A stretch of 64,000 bases of DNA from Acidimangrovimonas pyrenivorans (GCF_042643245.1 NZ_JBHRSK010000016.1:62001-126000); one strand, 5' to 3'; positions 32,635 to 44,128 are shown, numbered from the stretch's first letter. Notes: generated by a model not told the origin, from the letters alone. Program-made: numbers and translations.

Positions 32635-33144
32635 CTATGGCATGATGAAGATCGGCGTGCCGTCGCGGACCATGGCGTAGATATCCTCGATATCCTTGTC
32701 CGAGACGGCGATGCAGCCCGCCGTCCAGTCCTGACTGGTCCGGCCGCGCCTGGGATCCTCGCCATGGATGAAGATATCGCCGCCCGGCGGCAGGCCCGCG
32801 GCCTTGGCGACCTGCACGTCATGGACGTTGGGATAGGAGATGCCGATCGACAGGTGGTAGGCGCTGTTGGGGTTGCGCCGGTTGATGTAATAGAGCCCTT
32901 CCGGCGTGCGCCCGTCGCCCTCGAAACGCTTCGGCCCGACCGGCTGGTTCCCCAGCTCGATCTTGTAGCTTTTCAGCACCGTGTTGTCGTGCATCAGGAA
33001 CAGCTCGCGCGCGCCCTTGTAGACCTGGAGCTGGGTCACGGCCGGCCCGTCATAGGTCTTGAACTTGCTCGAACAGGCGGCAAGCCCGAGGGCGGCCACC
33101 AAGATAAGAACGATCCGGAAGATGCGCATCACTGTCCGATCCAT
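32635..33144 (-). CDS. L,D-transpeptidase lipoprotein (YkuD domain)
   Basis: 169-residue protein from ATG 33144. The lipoprotein signal has a lipobox GLAAC with Cys24. The YkuD domain covers the rest, with His127 (IFIHGED) and catalytic Cys144 (DWTAGCIAVS). It is a smaller, ErfK-type enzyme than the one at 31279. ATG 33144 has AGAGG nine bases upstream; ATG 33129 is an alternative that still keeps the signal peptide. Convergent with the CAP gene, 16 bases apart. It follows the RNA methyltransferase gene on the same strand by 77 bases. Confidence 0.9.
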   Translation of the reverse strand: MDRTVMRIFRIVLILVAALGLAACSSKFKTYDGPAVTQLQVYKGARELFLMHDNTVLKSYKIELGNQPVGPKRFEGDGRTPEGLYYINRRNPNSAYHLSIGISYPNVHDVQVAKAAGLPPGGDIFIHGEDPRRGRTSQDWTAGCIAVSDKDIEDIYAMVRDGTPIFIMP

Positions 33145-33221
33145 GCCTCGAAGCCTCTGCGGGCGTTTCGGCAAGACTACCGCAAACCGGCCCCGGCCAC
33201 CAGCGCGACAAGGCGGCGCGA

Positions 33222-34439
33222 TCACCCCGTTCGGCTGAACCGCGCCGCCAGCTCGACATGCGGCGACCAGCGGAACTGGTCGACCGGCCGCACCCAGTCC
33301 AGCCGGTAGCCGCCCTGCACCAGCAGCCGGGCGTCGCGGGCGAAGGTGACGGGATTGCAGGAGACGGCGGCGATCACCGGCACCTCGGAACGGGCCAGCT
33401 CGACCGCCTGCGCCTCGGCCCCGGCGCGGGGCGGGTCGATGACCACGGCGTCGAAACGCCTGAGCTCGTCCGCCATCAGCGGCCGCCGGAACAGGTCGCG
33501 GGCCTCGGTCGTCACCCGCTTGAGCCCCGGCGCCGCGCGCCAGCCCTTGTCGAGCGCGGCCGTCATCTCGGCCGAACCCTCGACGGCATGAACCTCGGCA
33601 TTCTCTGCCAGCGGCAGGGCGAAGGTGCCGCAACCGGCGAACAGGTCGGCAACGTGGCGGGCGCCCGCAACAGTCTCTGACACGGCCGAAAGCAGGGTTT
33701 TCTCGCCCTCCGCGGTCGCCTGCAGGAAGGCGCCGGGCGGGGGCACGACGCGGGCGGCACCGAACGCCTGGTAAGGCGGATGGCGCAGGGCGACGACCTC
33801 GCCGCCCCAGGCGAGGCGGGAGAGGCCGAAACGTTCGGCGATCCCGGCCAGTTCGCTATGCAGGGCGACATCGAGCTCCTTGCCGCCGCTCACGGCGACA
33901 TCCGGACCGGAGGCGCAGCGGGTCACGGTCAGCGACAGTTCGCCCTTGCGCGAGGCTCCGGCGAGGGTCAGCGCCTCGAGCGCCGGGAAGGCCGCGATCA
34001 GCTCCGGGTGCAGCAGCAGGCAGTCGGGCACCGCGACGACGGTATCGGAGGCGCGGCCGTGGAAGCCCAGCAGCACGCCCTTCTTGGTCCGCCGCCCGGC
34101 CAGCACCGCCCGCCGCCGCGACTGCGCCGGAGAGGTGGCGATGGGCCGGATCTCGGCCTCCAGCCCCTGCCCGGCCAGCGCGGTCCGCACCACATCGGTC
34201 TTCCACGCAGCGACGAACGGGTCGGCGGCATGCTGCAGTGCACAGCCGCCGCAGCCCTTGTAATGGCGACACGGGGCGCGGACCCGCTCGGGCGATGGCG
34301 TGACGATCTTCGGCGCCGCGATCACGTCGCCGCTCACCTCGCCCTCGACCAACTCGCCCGGCAGCGCGCCGGGGACATAGACCGGCCCTTCGGCGATCCC
34401 GTCGCCGAGATGGCCGAGCCGCAGGATTTCCACCTTCAT
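33222..34439 (-). CDS. TrmA/RlmC/RlmD-type RNA m5U methyltransferase
   Basis: 405-residue SAM-dependent enzyme that methylates uracil C5 in rRNA or tRNA. A TRAM-like N-terminus precedes the iron-sulfur cluster cysteines Cys57, Cys63, Cys66 (PCRHYKGCGGC) and Cys140. The SAM-binding motif DLFAGCGTFALPL, a VIDPPRAGA motif and the catalytic cysteine in AVSCNPVTFARD are present. The exact target nucleotide cannot be told. ATG 34439 overlaps the stop of the upstream ABC gene by four bases, so it is the tail of the ABC-transporter operon. Confidence 0.88.
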   Translation of the reverse strand: MKVEILRLGHLGDGIAEGPVYVPGALPGELVEGEVSGDVIAAPKIVTPSPERVRAPCRHYKGCGGCALQHAADPFVAAWKTDVVRTALAGQGLEAEIRPIATSPAQSRRRAVLAGRRTKKGVLLGFHGRASDTVVAVPDCLLLHPELIAAFPALEALTLAGASRKGELSLTVTRCASGPDVAVSGGKELDVALHSELAGIAERFGLSRLAWGGEVVALRHPPYQAFGAARVVPPPGAFLQATAEGEKTLLSAVSETVAGARHVADLFAGCGTFALPLAENAEVHAVEGSAEMTAALDKGWRAAPGLKRVTTEARDLFRRPLMADELRRFDAVVIDPPRAGAEAQAVELARSEVPVIAAVSCNPVTFARDARLLVQGGYRLDWVRPVDQFRWSPHVELAARFSRTG

Positions 34440-36264
34440 TCCGCCGCCTCTTCCGTGCCGATGAAACCACCCGATTGCCGGTTCCAGTAGCGCGCGTAAA
34501 GCCCGTGCCGCGCCAGCAGCGCGTCATGGCTGCCCATCTCGACGATGCGGCCGCCATCCATGACGACGATCCGGTCCATCTCGGCAATGGTCGACAGGCG
34601 GTGGGCGATGGCCAGCACCGTCTTGCCCTCCATCACCCGCGCCAGCGCCTCCTGGATCTGGGCCTCGACCTCGCTGTCCAGCGCGCTGGTCGCCTCGTCC
34701 AGCACCAGGATCGGCGCATCCTTGAGGAAGGCGCGGGCAAGGGCGATGCGCTGGCGCTGGCCGCCCGACAGCTTGACCCCGCGCTCGCCGAGGAAGGCGT
34801 CGTAGCCAGTGTTGCCCATGTGATCCTCGAGCCCGAGGATGAAGTCATGCGCCTCGGCCTGTTTCGCCGCCGCGATCACCTCCTCCTCGGTCGCGTCGGG
34901 CCGACCGTAGAGGATGTTGTCGCGCGCGGTGCGGTTGAACATCGCCGTCTCCTGGGTGACCATCGCGATCTGCCGGCGCAGGCTCTCCTGCGTCACCTCG
35001 CGCAGATCGCTGCCGCCGATCAGAATCCGGCCCTTTTCGGCGTCATAGAGCCGCAAGAGCAGCGCGACGAGGGTCGATTTCCCAGCCCCAGACGCGCCGA
35101 CGATGCCCAGCTTCTCGCCCGGGTGGATCACCAGGTCGATATCCTCGACGCCGCCGTCCTCGCGGCCATAGGCGAAGCTGAGGTGATCGAAGGTGATCTC
35201 TCCCCTCACCCGGCCGAGATCGCGGGCATCGGGCGCGTCGGTCAGGGTGTGCGGCGGGGTCAGCGTGTTCATCCCGTCCTCGACCTCGCCGATGCTGCCA
35301 TAAAGCTGCATGAACGCCATCGAGACCCAGCCGGTCATCTGGGCGATGCGAATGGCGATGGCACCCGAGGCGGCGATGTCGCCCGCCGTCGCATGGCCCG
35401 TCGACCACAGCCAGATCGTGCCGCCGATCAGCAGCACCGGCAACATCCCGGCCAGCGACATCAGCGAATAGCGGAACCAGGCCGAGATGACGCCGAAGTC
35501 GAGCGCCCGTTCGCGGAACCCGGCCATCGCCGCCAGCGCCGAGCGGTCCTCGTGCTCGTGATGGGCGAAGAGCTTGACCGTCTTGATGTTGGTGATCGTG
35601 TCGACCACCTGCCCGGTCACCATCGCCCGGGCCGAGGCACGGGCGGCCGAGCGGCCCCGCACCTTGGGCAGGAACCAGCGGATCAGGGCGAAGTAGAGCA
35701 CCAGCCAGACCGCCAGCACCGCCGAGACCCAGCCGTCGATCGCCAGCAGGAAGACGGCCGAGCCGATCAGCGACGACAACGCGAAGGTGACGACGTTGAT
35801 CATCTCGGTCGCGACGTCGGTGGCGGCGCGGGCGGTCTGCATCTGCTTCTGGGCGATGCGGCCGGCGAAATCGTTGTCGAAGAAGGTGACGGCCTGGCCC
35901 ATGGTCCAGCGATGCAGCCGCGACAGCACTAGCGGCAGCAGGTTGGGCCCGACCGCAACGGCGTTGGTGGCCGTCGACAGGCCGAACACCGCCGGCCGCA
36001 CGATCAGGTAGAAGGCAGCGAAGCCGGCGAACAACATCCAGTTGTCGGCAAAGACACGGTCGGCCCCCGAGGCGAGGGCGGAATCGATCACCCGCCCCAG
36101 TAGCATGGCCGAGACCACTTCCATCGACCCGGCGCAGGCCGAGATGAAGGCGGCCCAGATCAGCACCGGCCAGGCGCCGCGCAGGCACCAGCGGAAAAAG
36201 GCCAGCAGGGTGCGCGGCGGCGGCCCCTCGGCCGGGCGGAAAGCGTCGATCAGGCTGCCGAACC

Positions 36265-36268
<4 letters not shown>
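34436..36268 (-). CDS. ABC exporter half-transporter (MsbA-like), first of a pair
   Basis: 610-residue fusion of a six-helix ABC transmembrane domain (about 25-320) and an ATPase domain with Walker A GASGAGKS, signature LSGGQRQR and Walker B ILVLDEATSALD. It overlaps the upstream half-transporter by four bases and is very similar to it, including a shared C-terminal tail RQSGGFIGT. A heterodimeric lipid or drug exporter is the natural reading. The substrate is unassigned; MsbA-like lipid A flipping is possible given the LPS genes elsewhere in the window. Confidence 0.9.
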
Positions 36269-38127
<1,859 letters not shown>

Positions 38128-38194
38128 GGGGGGCCTTTCACCGAATGCTTCCGGGATATAGCCCCGTTGGCAGCGAAGTAAAACGCCCGTGAAC

Positions 38195-39337
38195 CTAGCC
38201 CAGCAGCGCGTCGCGCGTCAGGGTGAAGCCCGAGTCGATCCAGCGCCGCTCGATCTCGGCCAGCCGGGCGCCCAGCGCCGGGCCCGCGTATTCAGGCATC
38301 AGGTCGGCGGCGCGCACCGGGAAGCAGGCGCCGGCGCCCGTGGCGATCTCGGCCAGCCAACCGTCGGGCAACGGCGTTTCCAGCACCGCCGCCCGGGCCA
38401 GCACGATATCGCGGGCGATCTCTTCCCCGTGGCGGTAGCCCAGTTCGGCGGGGCTCCGCATGGTGCCGATTTCGTCCCTGATCCGGCCCAGATCGCGGCT
38501 TTCCGCCTTCGACAGGCGGAGCTGATCGGTCGGCTCCTCGCCGCCCAGCACAGCCAGCCGGCGCAGCCAGCGCGGGCTCAGCCCGGCCTCGAGATGGACC
38601 AGCACCGGCAGGGCGCGCGGATCGGCGCCGGGCAGGGCGAAACCCAGCACCCCGGTCGCCGCCATCGCCGCCACCGCGGGCGCCGGATCGGGCGCCGCAA
38701 GAAGCTTGCGCATCTCGGCGCCGATGCGCTCCTTCGACAGCGTCGTGATGCCGGATTCGTTCTCGGCACAGGCGGCCAGCCCGTCGGGGTCGAGCCCCTC
38801 TTCCGGGTCGCCATACCAGGCGTGGAAGCGGAAGAAGCGCAGGATGCGCAGGTAATCCTCGGTGATCCGCTCCTCGGCGACGCCGACGAAACGCACCCGG
38901 CGGGCCAGCAGGTCGGGCAGCCCGCCCAGCGGGTCGATGATCTCGCCGTCCGGCCTGGCATAGAGCGCGTTCATGGTGAAATCGCGCCGCGCCGCATCCT
39001 CCCTGACGTCGGTCGAGAAGGCGACGACGGCGTGGCGGCCGAAGGTCTCGACATCGCGGCGGAAGGTCGTGACCTCATGCGGGATGCCGCCCGAGACGAC
39101 GGTGATCGTGCCATGGTCGATGCCGGTCGGCACCGGCTTCAACCCGGCCTTTTCGGCAAGTTTGGTAACGGTTTCCGGCGTCGCGTCGGTGGCGATGTCG
39201 ACATCGGCGACGGGCTGGCGCAGCAGGGCGTTGCGGACGCAGCCGCCGACGAACAGGGCCTGGTGACCGGCCGCGACCAGCATGGCACAGACCGCCTGGG
39301 TCTCGGCCCGTTCGCGCCAGGCACCGTCCGCCCTCAT
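38195..39337 (-). CDS. cca: CCA tRNA nucleotidyltransferase
   Basis: Adds or repairs the 3'-CCA end of tRNAs. From ATG 39337 it has 380 residues: the class II head with GGCVRN and the metal-binding DVDIATDA, the RRDFTMNALY motif and the nucleotide-recognition ITEDYLRILRFFRFHAWYG segment, then an RNA-binding C-terminus. The start overlaps the Nudix stop (ATGA), so both are translated together. Alphaproteobacterial versions often lack an HD domain, and none is evident here. An alternative is a poly(A) polymerase I-like enzyme of the same family. Confidence 0.93.
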   Translation of the reverse strand: MRADGAWRERAETQAVCAMLVAAGHQALFVGGCVRNALLRQPVADVDIATDATPETVTKLAEKAGLKPVPTGIDHGTITVVSGGIPHEVTTFRRDVETFGRHAVVAFSTDVREDAARRDFTMNALYARPDGEIIDPLGGLPDLLARRVRFVGVAEERITEDYLRILRFFRFHAWYGDPEEGLDPDGLAACAENESGITTLSKERIGAEMRKLLAAPDPAPAVAAMAATGVLGFALPGADPRALPVLVHLEAGLSPRWLRRLAVLGGEEPTDQLRLSKAESRDLGRIRDEIGTMRSPAELGYRHGEEIARDIVLARAAVLETPLPDGWLAEIATGAGACFPVRAADLMPEYAGPALGARLAEIERRWIDSGFTLTRDALLG

Positions 39338-39942
39338 CCCTTCATCCTCTCGGCCAGCCCGCGCAGGATCCGCGCCGTCGCGCCCCAGATGTAATAGGGG
39401 CCGTAGGGCACCGCATAGTAGTTTCGCCACTGGCCGCGCCACCAGCGCCGCTCGACCCGGTAATTGGCGATCTTGGCCAGGTGGGCCAGCGGCACGTCGA
39501 AGACTTCCTCGACCTCGCCGGCCTCGGGCCGCGGCGCGAACGGCGCCCGCACCCGGCCCAGCACCGGGGTGACGGTGAAATTCGTCACCGTCTCATGCGC
39601 CGGCAGGTCGCCCATCACCTCGACATTCGCCGGATCGAGCCCGATCTCCTCCTGCGCCTCGCGCAGGGCGGCGGCGATGGCGTCGGCGTCGCCGGGATCA
39701 ACCTTGCCGCCGGGAAAGGCGATCTGGCCCGGGTGGTGCTTGAGCCGCGACGACCGCTTGGTCAGGATCACCCGCAGCCCGCGCTCGGTTTCCAGGAACG
39801 GCACCAGCACGCCGGCCGGGCGCAGGACGCGGTCGGCCGGCGGCACGTAATCCGGGTTCAGGTCGAAATCCGAGGACGCGCCGGTGGGCCGCTCCAGCGC
39901 GCGCCACAGCAGGGCGAAGGGATCAGTCGTCGTCACCCGCAT
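39334..39942 (-). CDS. CoA pyrophosphatase-type Nudix hydrolase
   Basis: 202-residue Nudix protein from ATG 39942, preceded by GGAGGAGG. The Nudix box is GGKVDPGDAD...ALREAQEEIGL, and the upstream FAVRLTKRSSRLKHHPGQIAFPGG-type region (HHPGQIAFPGG) is the UPF0035/CoAse mark. Predicted to cleave coenzyme A or acyl-CoA to 3'-phosphoadenosine and phosphopantetheine. It overlaps hslO by 20 bases and cca by four, so it is the middle gene of a tightly packed operon. Confidence 0.88.
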   Translation of the reverse strand: MRVTTTDPFALLWRALERPTGASSDFDLNPDYVPPADRVLRPAGVLVPFLETERGLRVILTKRSSRLKHHPGQIAFPGGKVDPGDADAIAAALREAQEEIGLDPANVEVMGDLPAHETVTNFTVTPVLGRVRAPFAPRPEAGEVEEVFDVPLAHLAKIANYRVERRWWRGQWRNYYAVPYGPYYIWGATARILRGLAERMKG

Positions 39943-40933
39943 CCTCCTCCGGCGGATTTTCCGCCTCGAAGCCAAGCGTCTTGGGGTCGAACTCGTAATG
40001 CGCGCCGCAGAACTGGCAATCGGCGGTGACGATGCCCGCGTCGGTGGTCATCGTGCCGATATCCTTGGCCGAGTAGATCGACAGGCTCTGGCGCACCTTG
40101 TCGGCCGAGCAGGTGCAGCCGAACTCGACCGGCTGGGCATCGAAGACCCGGGGCGTCTCTTCGTGGAACAGCCGCACCAGCAGGTCGGTGGCATGGACCT
40201 TGGGCCCGATCAGCTCGAGATCCTCGACCGTGTCGAGCAGCATGTTGGCCCGATTCCAGTTCTCCTCGGCCTCGCCGTGCAGAATATCGGTGGCGTGCAG
40301 CAACCCGCCTTCGGCCGAGCCGCCGCCGGTGGCGAAGGGCGAGGCCTTGGGCATGACCTGCAGCATCACCCCGCCGGCGCGCCATTGCAGCGGCTGGCCG
40401 GGTTCGCGCGACTGGCCGAAGCTGATCGCGAACCGCGTCGGCAACTGCTCCGACTGAGCAAAATACGTCTCTGCGCAGGCCGAAAGCGACCCGCCGGCAA
40501 TCGGCGTGATGCCCTGGTAGGGGGTGGTGCCGGCGCCCTGGTCGATCAAGATGGCGAAATAGCCCTTGCCGATCAGGTCGAAGGGCTTCGCCTTCGGGTC
40601 CAGCCGCTCCTCGTCGAAGCTGGCCCAGGCCCGGATCCGCGCCGGCGCGCCCTCTTCTCTGGGCCCGTAATAGTCGGTGGCGATGATCCGCGCCGGCCCG
40701 TCGCCGCGGATCTGCAGCGACAGCTTCCAGCGCAGCTTGATGGTCTGGCCGATCAGCGCGGTCAGCAGCGCCGCCTCGGCCACCAGCGCCTCGATCTGCG
40801 GCGGGTAGTCGTGCTGGGCCAGGATCGTGTCCAGCACGCCGTCGAGCCGCGCGACGCGGCCGCGGATATCCGAGCGGTCAAGCTGAAACGGCAGGACGGT
40901 ATCGTCCCAGGCGATTTTGGATCCGAGAGTCAT
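39923..40933 (-). CDS. hslO: Hsp33 redox-regulated chaperone
   Basis: Holdase activated by oxidative unfolding. From ATG 40933 it has 336 residues and starts MTLGSKIAWDDTVLPFQL. Four zinc-binding cysteines are visible near the C-terminus: two in GCTCSADKVRQSL and two in DCQFCGAHYEF. That CxC plus CxxC pair is diagnostic. The C-terminus is acidic (EEDAGDDD) and overlaps the Nudix gene. The open frame reaches 41047, but upstream codons cross the promoter shared with the divergent Nudix gene at 41010. Confidence 0.95.
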   Translation of the reverse strand: MTLGSKIAWDDTVLPFQLDRSDIRGRVARLDGVLDTILAQHDYPPQIEALVAEAALLTALIGQTIKLRWKLSLQIRGDGPARIIATDYYGPREEGAPARIRAWASFDEERLDPKAKPFDLIGKGYFAILIDQGAGTTPYQGITPIAGGSLSACAETYFAQSEQLPTRFAISFGQSREPGQPLQWRAGGVMLQVMPKASPFATGGGSAEGGLLHATDILHGEAEENWNRANMLLDTVEDLELIGPKVHATDLLVRLFHEETPRVFDAQPVEFGCTCSADKVRQSLSIYSAKDIGTMTTDAGIVTADCQFCGAHYEFDPKTLGFEAENPPEEDAGDDD

Positions 40934-41009
40934 GGGGTTTCCTTGGCAAGCCGGCCTTGGCATACCGCGACTATATAGTCCCGGCAACCACTCGACCAAG
41001 GGCCCCGCC

Positions 41010-41444
41010 ATGATCAGACGTTTCGGAGAACCGGTGCGCGCCGACATCCAGTACCGGCGCCGCCCCGGCGTCTACGCCATCCTGCGCCACGGCGACCGGC
41101 TGCTGCTGACCCACCAGGACGCGCCGGTGCCGGAATTCCAGCTGCCGGGCGGCGGCATCGACCCCGGGGAATCGCCGATCCACGCCCTGCATCGCGAGGC
41201 CTGGGAGGAAACCGGCTGGCGCATCGAGATCACCCGCCGGCTGGGCGCGTTCCGGCGCTTCACCTACATGCCGGAATACGAATATTGGGCCGAGAAGGTC
41301 TGCACCGTCTACCTCGCCCGCCCCGTCCGCCGACTGGGCCCGCCGAGCGAGCCGGGCCATCAGGCGGTGTGGATGCCGATCGCACAGGCGGCGCGGGAGC
41401 TGGGCAACCCTGGCGACCGGCATTTCGTCGAGCGGCTGCTGTAG
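41010..41444 (+). CDS. Nudix hydrolase
   Basis: 144-residue protein from ATG 41010 with a Nudix box PGGGIDPGESP...HREAWEETGW, which has all the metal-binding glutamates. N-terminal strand RPGVYAILRHGDRLLLTHQD matches the family. Substrate class (nucleoside diphosphate derivative) cannot be narrowed. It is divergent from hslO and 58 bases from the convergent ilvA. Confidence 0.85.
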   Translation: MIRRFGEPVRADIQYRRRPGVYAILRHGDRLLLTHQDAPVPEFQLPGGGIDPGESPIHALHREAWEETGWRIEITRRLGAFRRFTYMPEYEYWAEKVCTVYLARPVRRLGPPSEPGHQAVWMPIAQAARELGNPGDRHFVERLL

Positions 41445-41502
41445 GGAACGCCGGAGCCGCGCCAAGACCTCCTGCGCGGAATCAAGGCCACGGGCCGCCC
41501 TC

Positions 41503-42750
41503 TCAGATCAGGAACTCCGCCAGCGTCTCGTCGTCGGTGATGTCGCGATAGGTGAAGCCGGCGGCCTCCATCCGGGCGCAGAGCCCGTCGAAATCCGCCG
41601 CCCGCCTGGTCTCGATCCCGATCAGCACCGAGCCGAAATTGCGCGCCGACTTCTTGAGGTATTCGAAGCGGGCGATATCGTCGTCCGGCCCCAGCGTGGC
41701 GAGGAAGTCGCGCAGGGCACCGGGACGCTGCGGCAGGCGCAGGATGAAGTATTTCTTCACCCCCGAGTAACGCTGCGCCCGCTCCTTGACCTCGGGCAGG
41801 CGCTCGAAATCGAAATTGCCGCCCGAGGTCAGGCAGACCACGGTCTTGCCCTCGATCTGCCCGGCCAGTTCGGGCAGCACGTCGACCGACAAGGCCCCGG
41901 CGGGTTCCAGCACGATGCCCTCGACATTCAGCATTTCGATCATGGTGACGCAGATCCGGTCCTCGGGCGCCAGCAGCACGTGTTCCGGCACGACATGGCG
42001 CAGCCGGTCGAAGGGCGCGGCGCCGATCCGGGCCACCGCGGCACCGTCGACGAAGCTGTTCACATGGTCCAGCGTCACCGGCCCCCCGGCCCGCAGCGCG
42101 GCGGTCAGGCTGGCCCCGCCCAGCGGCTCGACGAAGCGGAACTGGGTCGCCGGCGCGGCCTCGGCCATGTAGCCGGTCACGCCCGAGGCCAGCCCGCCAC
42201 CGCCGACCGGCAGGATCACCAGGTCCGGCGCCCGGCCGAGCTGGTCGAGGATCTCGACCGCCACGCTCGACTGGCCCTCGATCACGTCGAGATCGTCGAA
42301 GGGCGACAGGAAATGCGCCCCGGCCTCGGCGCAGAACGCCTGCGCGGCGGCCAGCGAGCGGTCGAAATAGTCCCCGACAAGACGGATCTCGACGAAATCG
42401 CCGCCGAAGATGCGGGTTTTCGCGATCTTCTGCTGCGGCGTCGTCACCGGCATGAAGATGGTCCCGGTGACGCCGAAATGGCGGCAGGCATAGGCCACGC
42501 CCTGGGCATGGTTGCCGGCGCTGGCGCAGACGAAATGCGCCCGCCCCGGATCGGCGGCCAGCACCTTGCGCATGGCGTTGAAGGCGCCGCGGATCTTGTA
42601 GCTGCGCACCGGGCTGAGGTCTTCGCGCTTGAGCCAGATCTCGGCGCCGAACCGGGCCGAGAGGTGGTCGTTGCGCTGCAGCGGCGTCGGCTCGAAGACG
42701 GCACGCAGGGCTTCGGTGGCGGCGCGGGCGGTGTCGGAAAAGGTGCTCAT
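41503..42750 (-). CDS. ilvA: Threonine ammonia-lyase (biosynthetic)
   Basis: Deaminates threonine to 2-oxobutyrate, the entry to isoleucine. From ATG 42750 it has 415 residues. The PLP lysine is Lys52 in RSYKIRGAF, the phosphate-binding loop GGGGLASG is present and an ACT-like regulatory domain occupies about 320-415. The short C-terminal domain matches the single-ACT form that occurs in many alphaproteobacteria. The open frame extends upstream to 42972 without a credible start. Confidence 0.92.
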   Translation of the reverse strand: MSTFSDTARAATEALRAVFEPTPLQRNDHLSARFGAEIWLKREDLSPVRSYKIRGAFNAMRKVLAADPGRAHFVCASAGNHAQGVAYACRHFGVTGTIFMPVTTPQQKIAKTRIFGGDFVEIRLVGDYFDRSLAAAQAFCAEAGAHFLSPFDDLDVIEGQSSVAVEILDQLGRAPDLVILPVGGGGLASGVTGYMAEAAPATQFRFVEPLGGASLTAALRAGGPVTLDHVNSFVDGAAVARIGAAPFDRLRHVVPEHVLLAPEDRICVTMIEMLNVEGIVLEPAGALSVDVLPELAGQIEGKTVVCLTSGGNFDFERLPEVKERAQRYSGVKKYFILRLPQRPGALRDFLATLGPDDDIARFEYLKKSARNFGSVLIGIETRRAADFDGLCARMEAAGFTYRDITDDETLAEFLI

Positions 42751-42895
42751 GCCGAACCTGTCGCGCGAATTTCCCTTTCTGGCAAGGGTCCGCGGAAACA
42801 ATGCCACGGATTCGCCGTGACGCCGTCCGGACGAAGCCGCAGTCGCGCGGCAGCCTGAGTCGATCCAGAACTCACCCTCTGCCACGAGGTTCATT

Positions 42896-43114
42896 ATGAA
42901 AAAGCTACTTTTCCTGACCGTCTTCGCCGCCGCGGCGCAGCTTCCCGTCTTCGGCCTTGCCGACACGGCCACGACGCGCCCGGTTCAGCTCATCAAGGCC
43001 GAAATCGACACGCTCGACCCCTACATGCCGGGCTTCGACGCCAAGCTCGACCGGCTGCTGGCCGAAGAGGCCGCCGCGCAGGCGGAGACCGGGGCGGTGC
43101 TCGCCGCCAACTGA
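42896..43114 (+). CDS. Small exported hypothetical protein
   Basis: 72 residues from ATG 42896, with GAGG seven bases upstream. A signal peptide (KKLLFLTVFAAAAQLPVFGLA) is followed by an acidic helical segment RPVQLIKAEIDTLDPYMPGFDAKL and an Ala/Glu-rich tail. No domain is recognised. It lies alone between ilvA (divergent) and a membrane protein (convergent). Likely a periplasmic or secreted small protein; function unknown. Confidence 0.65.
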   Translation: MKKLLFLTVFAAAAQLPVFGLADTATTRPVQLIKAEIDTLDPYMPGFDAKLDRLLAEEAAAQAETGAVLAAN

Positions 43115-43155
43115 GCGGCGGCAGCCAGCACACTTGGGGCAGATCCGGCTCGCGC

Positions 43156-43983
43156 TCAGCCGGTGACCAGCGGCCGCTTCTCGACATAGTGGCCGTAGAT
43201 CGTGGTCAGCAGGCTGATGCCGACCATGAGCCTTGCCCAGCCCGCAACGGCCATCCAAACCTGCAAGACCGTGCCCAGGTGCAGGAGGGAGAGCACGAGG
43301 TAGCTTTCCAAAATCAGCCAATCCGACACGCTGACCAGGGCCGCCAAGGCCAAGAAAGTCCCGCCCTGACCCGCCGTTTCGATCCAGGCCCAGCGCAGCG
43401 GCATCTCCTCCCCGAGCGCGGCTGCCGGCAGCATCGGCGCAACGCGAAAGCCGAACCAGGCCGCGGCGATCCCGAGTATGAACTGGATCAGGATCTTCGG
43501 CGCGAACATGGAGGTACCCGGCAAAGTGGCGGGTTGGGAAAGCCCCGGGGCGAAGCTCGATGGGAAGAGGACAAACGACAGGACGAAAAACAACACGACT
43601 GGTATCGCGGCGAGGAACAGGAGCAACGTCATCTGGGCGGCGCGGCCGAAATAGGCCAGCAGTCGCCTGCCATGCCAGCGCGGGAAAACAACCACTGGCC
43701 GCTCGAGCCTCAAGACGTAGCGATGCCAGCCAATCGCAATCCAGAACACCGTCGCGAACCACAGCACGACAACAAATGGCATCCCGAGAAACAGACCAAT
43801 GGAATCGTAGGCCGAACCTGCGGCATGTGCCTTCACCGCCGCGACCCGGTGAAGGATCCATATGAACAGCAGAAAGGTCGCCGCCGCCGCGATTGCCAGG
43901 GGTCCCAGCGATATCCGCAAAGCCATGCCGAAATTGCCGAACACCTGCCGCACCGAGTGCCAGAGCAACCTTACTTCCTGCAC
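43156..43983 (-). CDS. Multi-spanning membrane protein of unknown function
   Basis: About 275 residues with roughly six hydrophobic helices (for example PLAIAAAATFLLFIWILH, MPFVVVLWFATVFWIAIGW and TLLLFLAAIPVVLFFVLSF). It begins VQEVRLLWHSVRQVFGNFGMALRISLG, and a recurrent GWHRYVLRLERP motif sits between helices. I chose GTG 43983, which has a GGGGG six bases upstream; GTG 43995 or 44004 are alternatives. No family is assigned. It is divergent from argG, with about 145 bases between them. Confidence 0.7.
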   Translation of the reverse strand: MQEVRLLWHSVRQVFGNFGMALRISLGPLAIAAAATFLLFIWILHRVAAVKAHAAGSAYDSIGLFLGMPFVVVLWFATVFWIAIGWHRYVLRLERPVVVFPRWHGRRLLAYFGRAAQMTLLLFLAAIPVVLFFVLSFVLFPSSFAPGLSQPATLPGTSMFAPKILIQFILGIAAAWFGFRVAPMLPAAALGEEMPLRWAWIETAGQGGTFLALAALVSVSDWLILESYLVLSLLHLGTVLQVWMAVAGWARLMVGISLLTTIYGHYVEKRPLVTG

Positions 43984-44066
43984 GCGAACCCCCACTCGCC
44001 CCACAACTTTGGCGAACCCTTCCGCACTGCGCCCGGCCTGTCAACGTCCTTCCCGGGGGGCTGCGC

Positions 44067-44095
44067 TTGCCCTTGCCCTGCAAACGCGCTAATCG
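44067..44095 (+). promoter_or_regulatory. Candidate promoter of argG
   Basis: TTGCCC (44067-44072) and TAATCG (44090-44095) are separated by 17 bases. The predicted start of transcription is about 27 bases ahead of the argG ATG, a good leader length. Confidence 0.4.
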
Positions 44096-44128
44096 CGCGC
44101 AGTTGGCCTTGCAATGCAGGAGTTCTCG

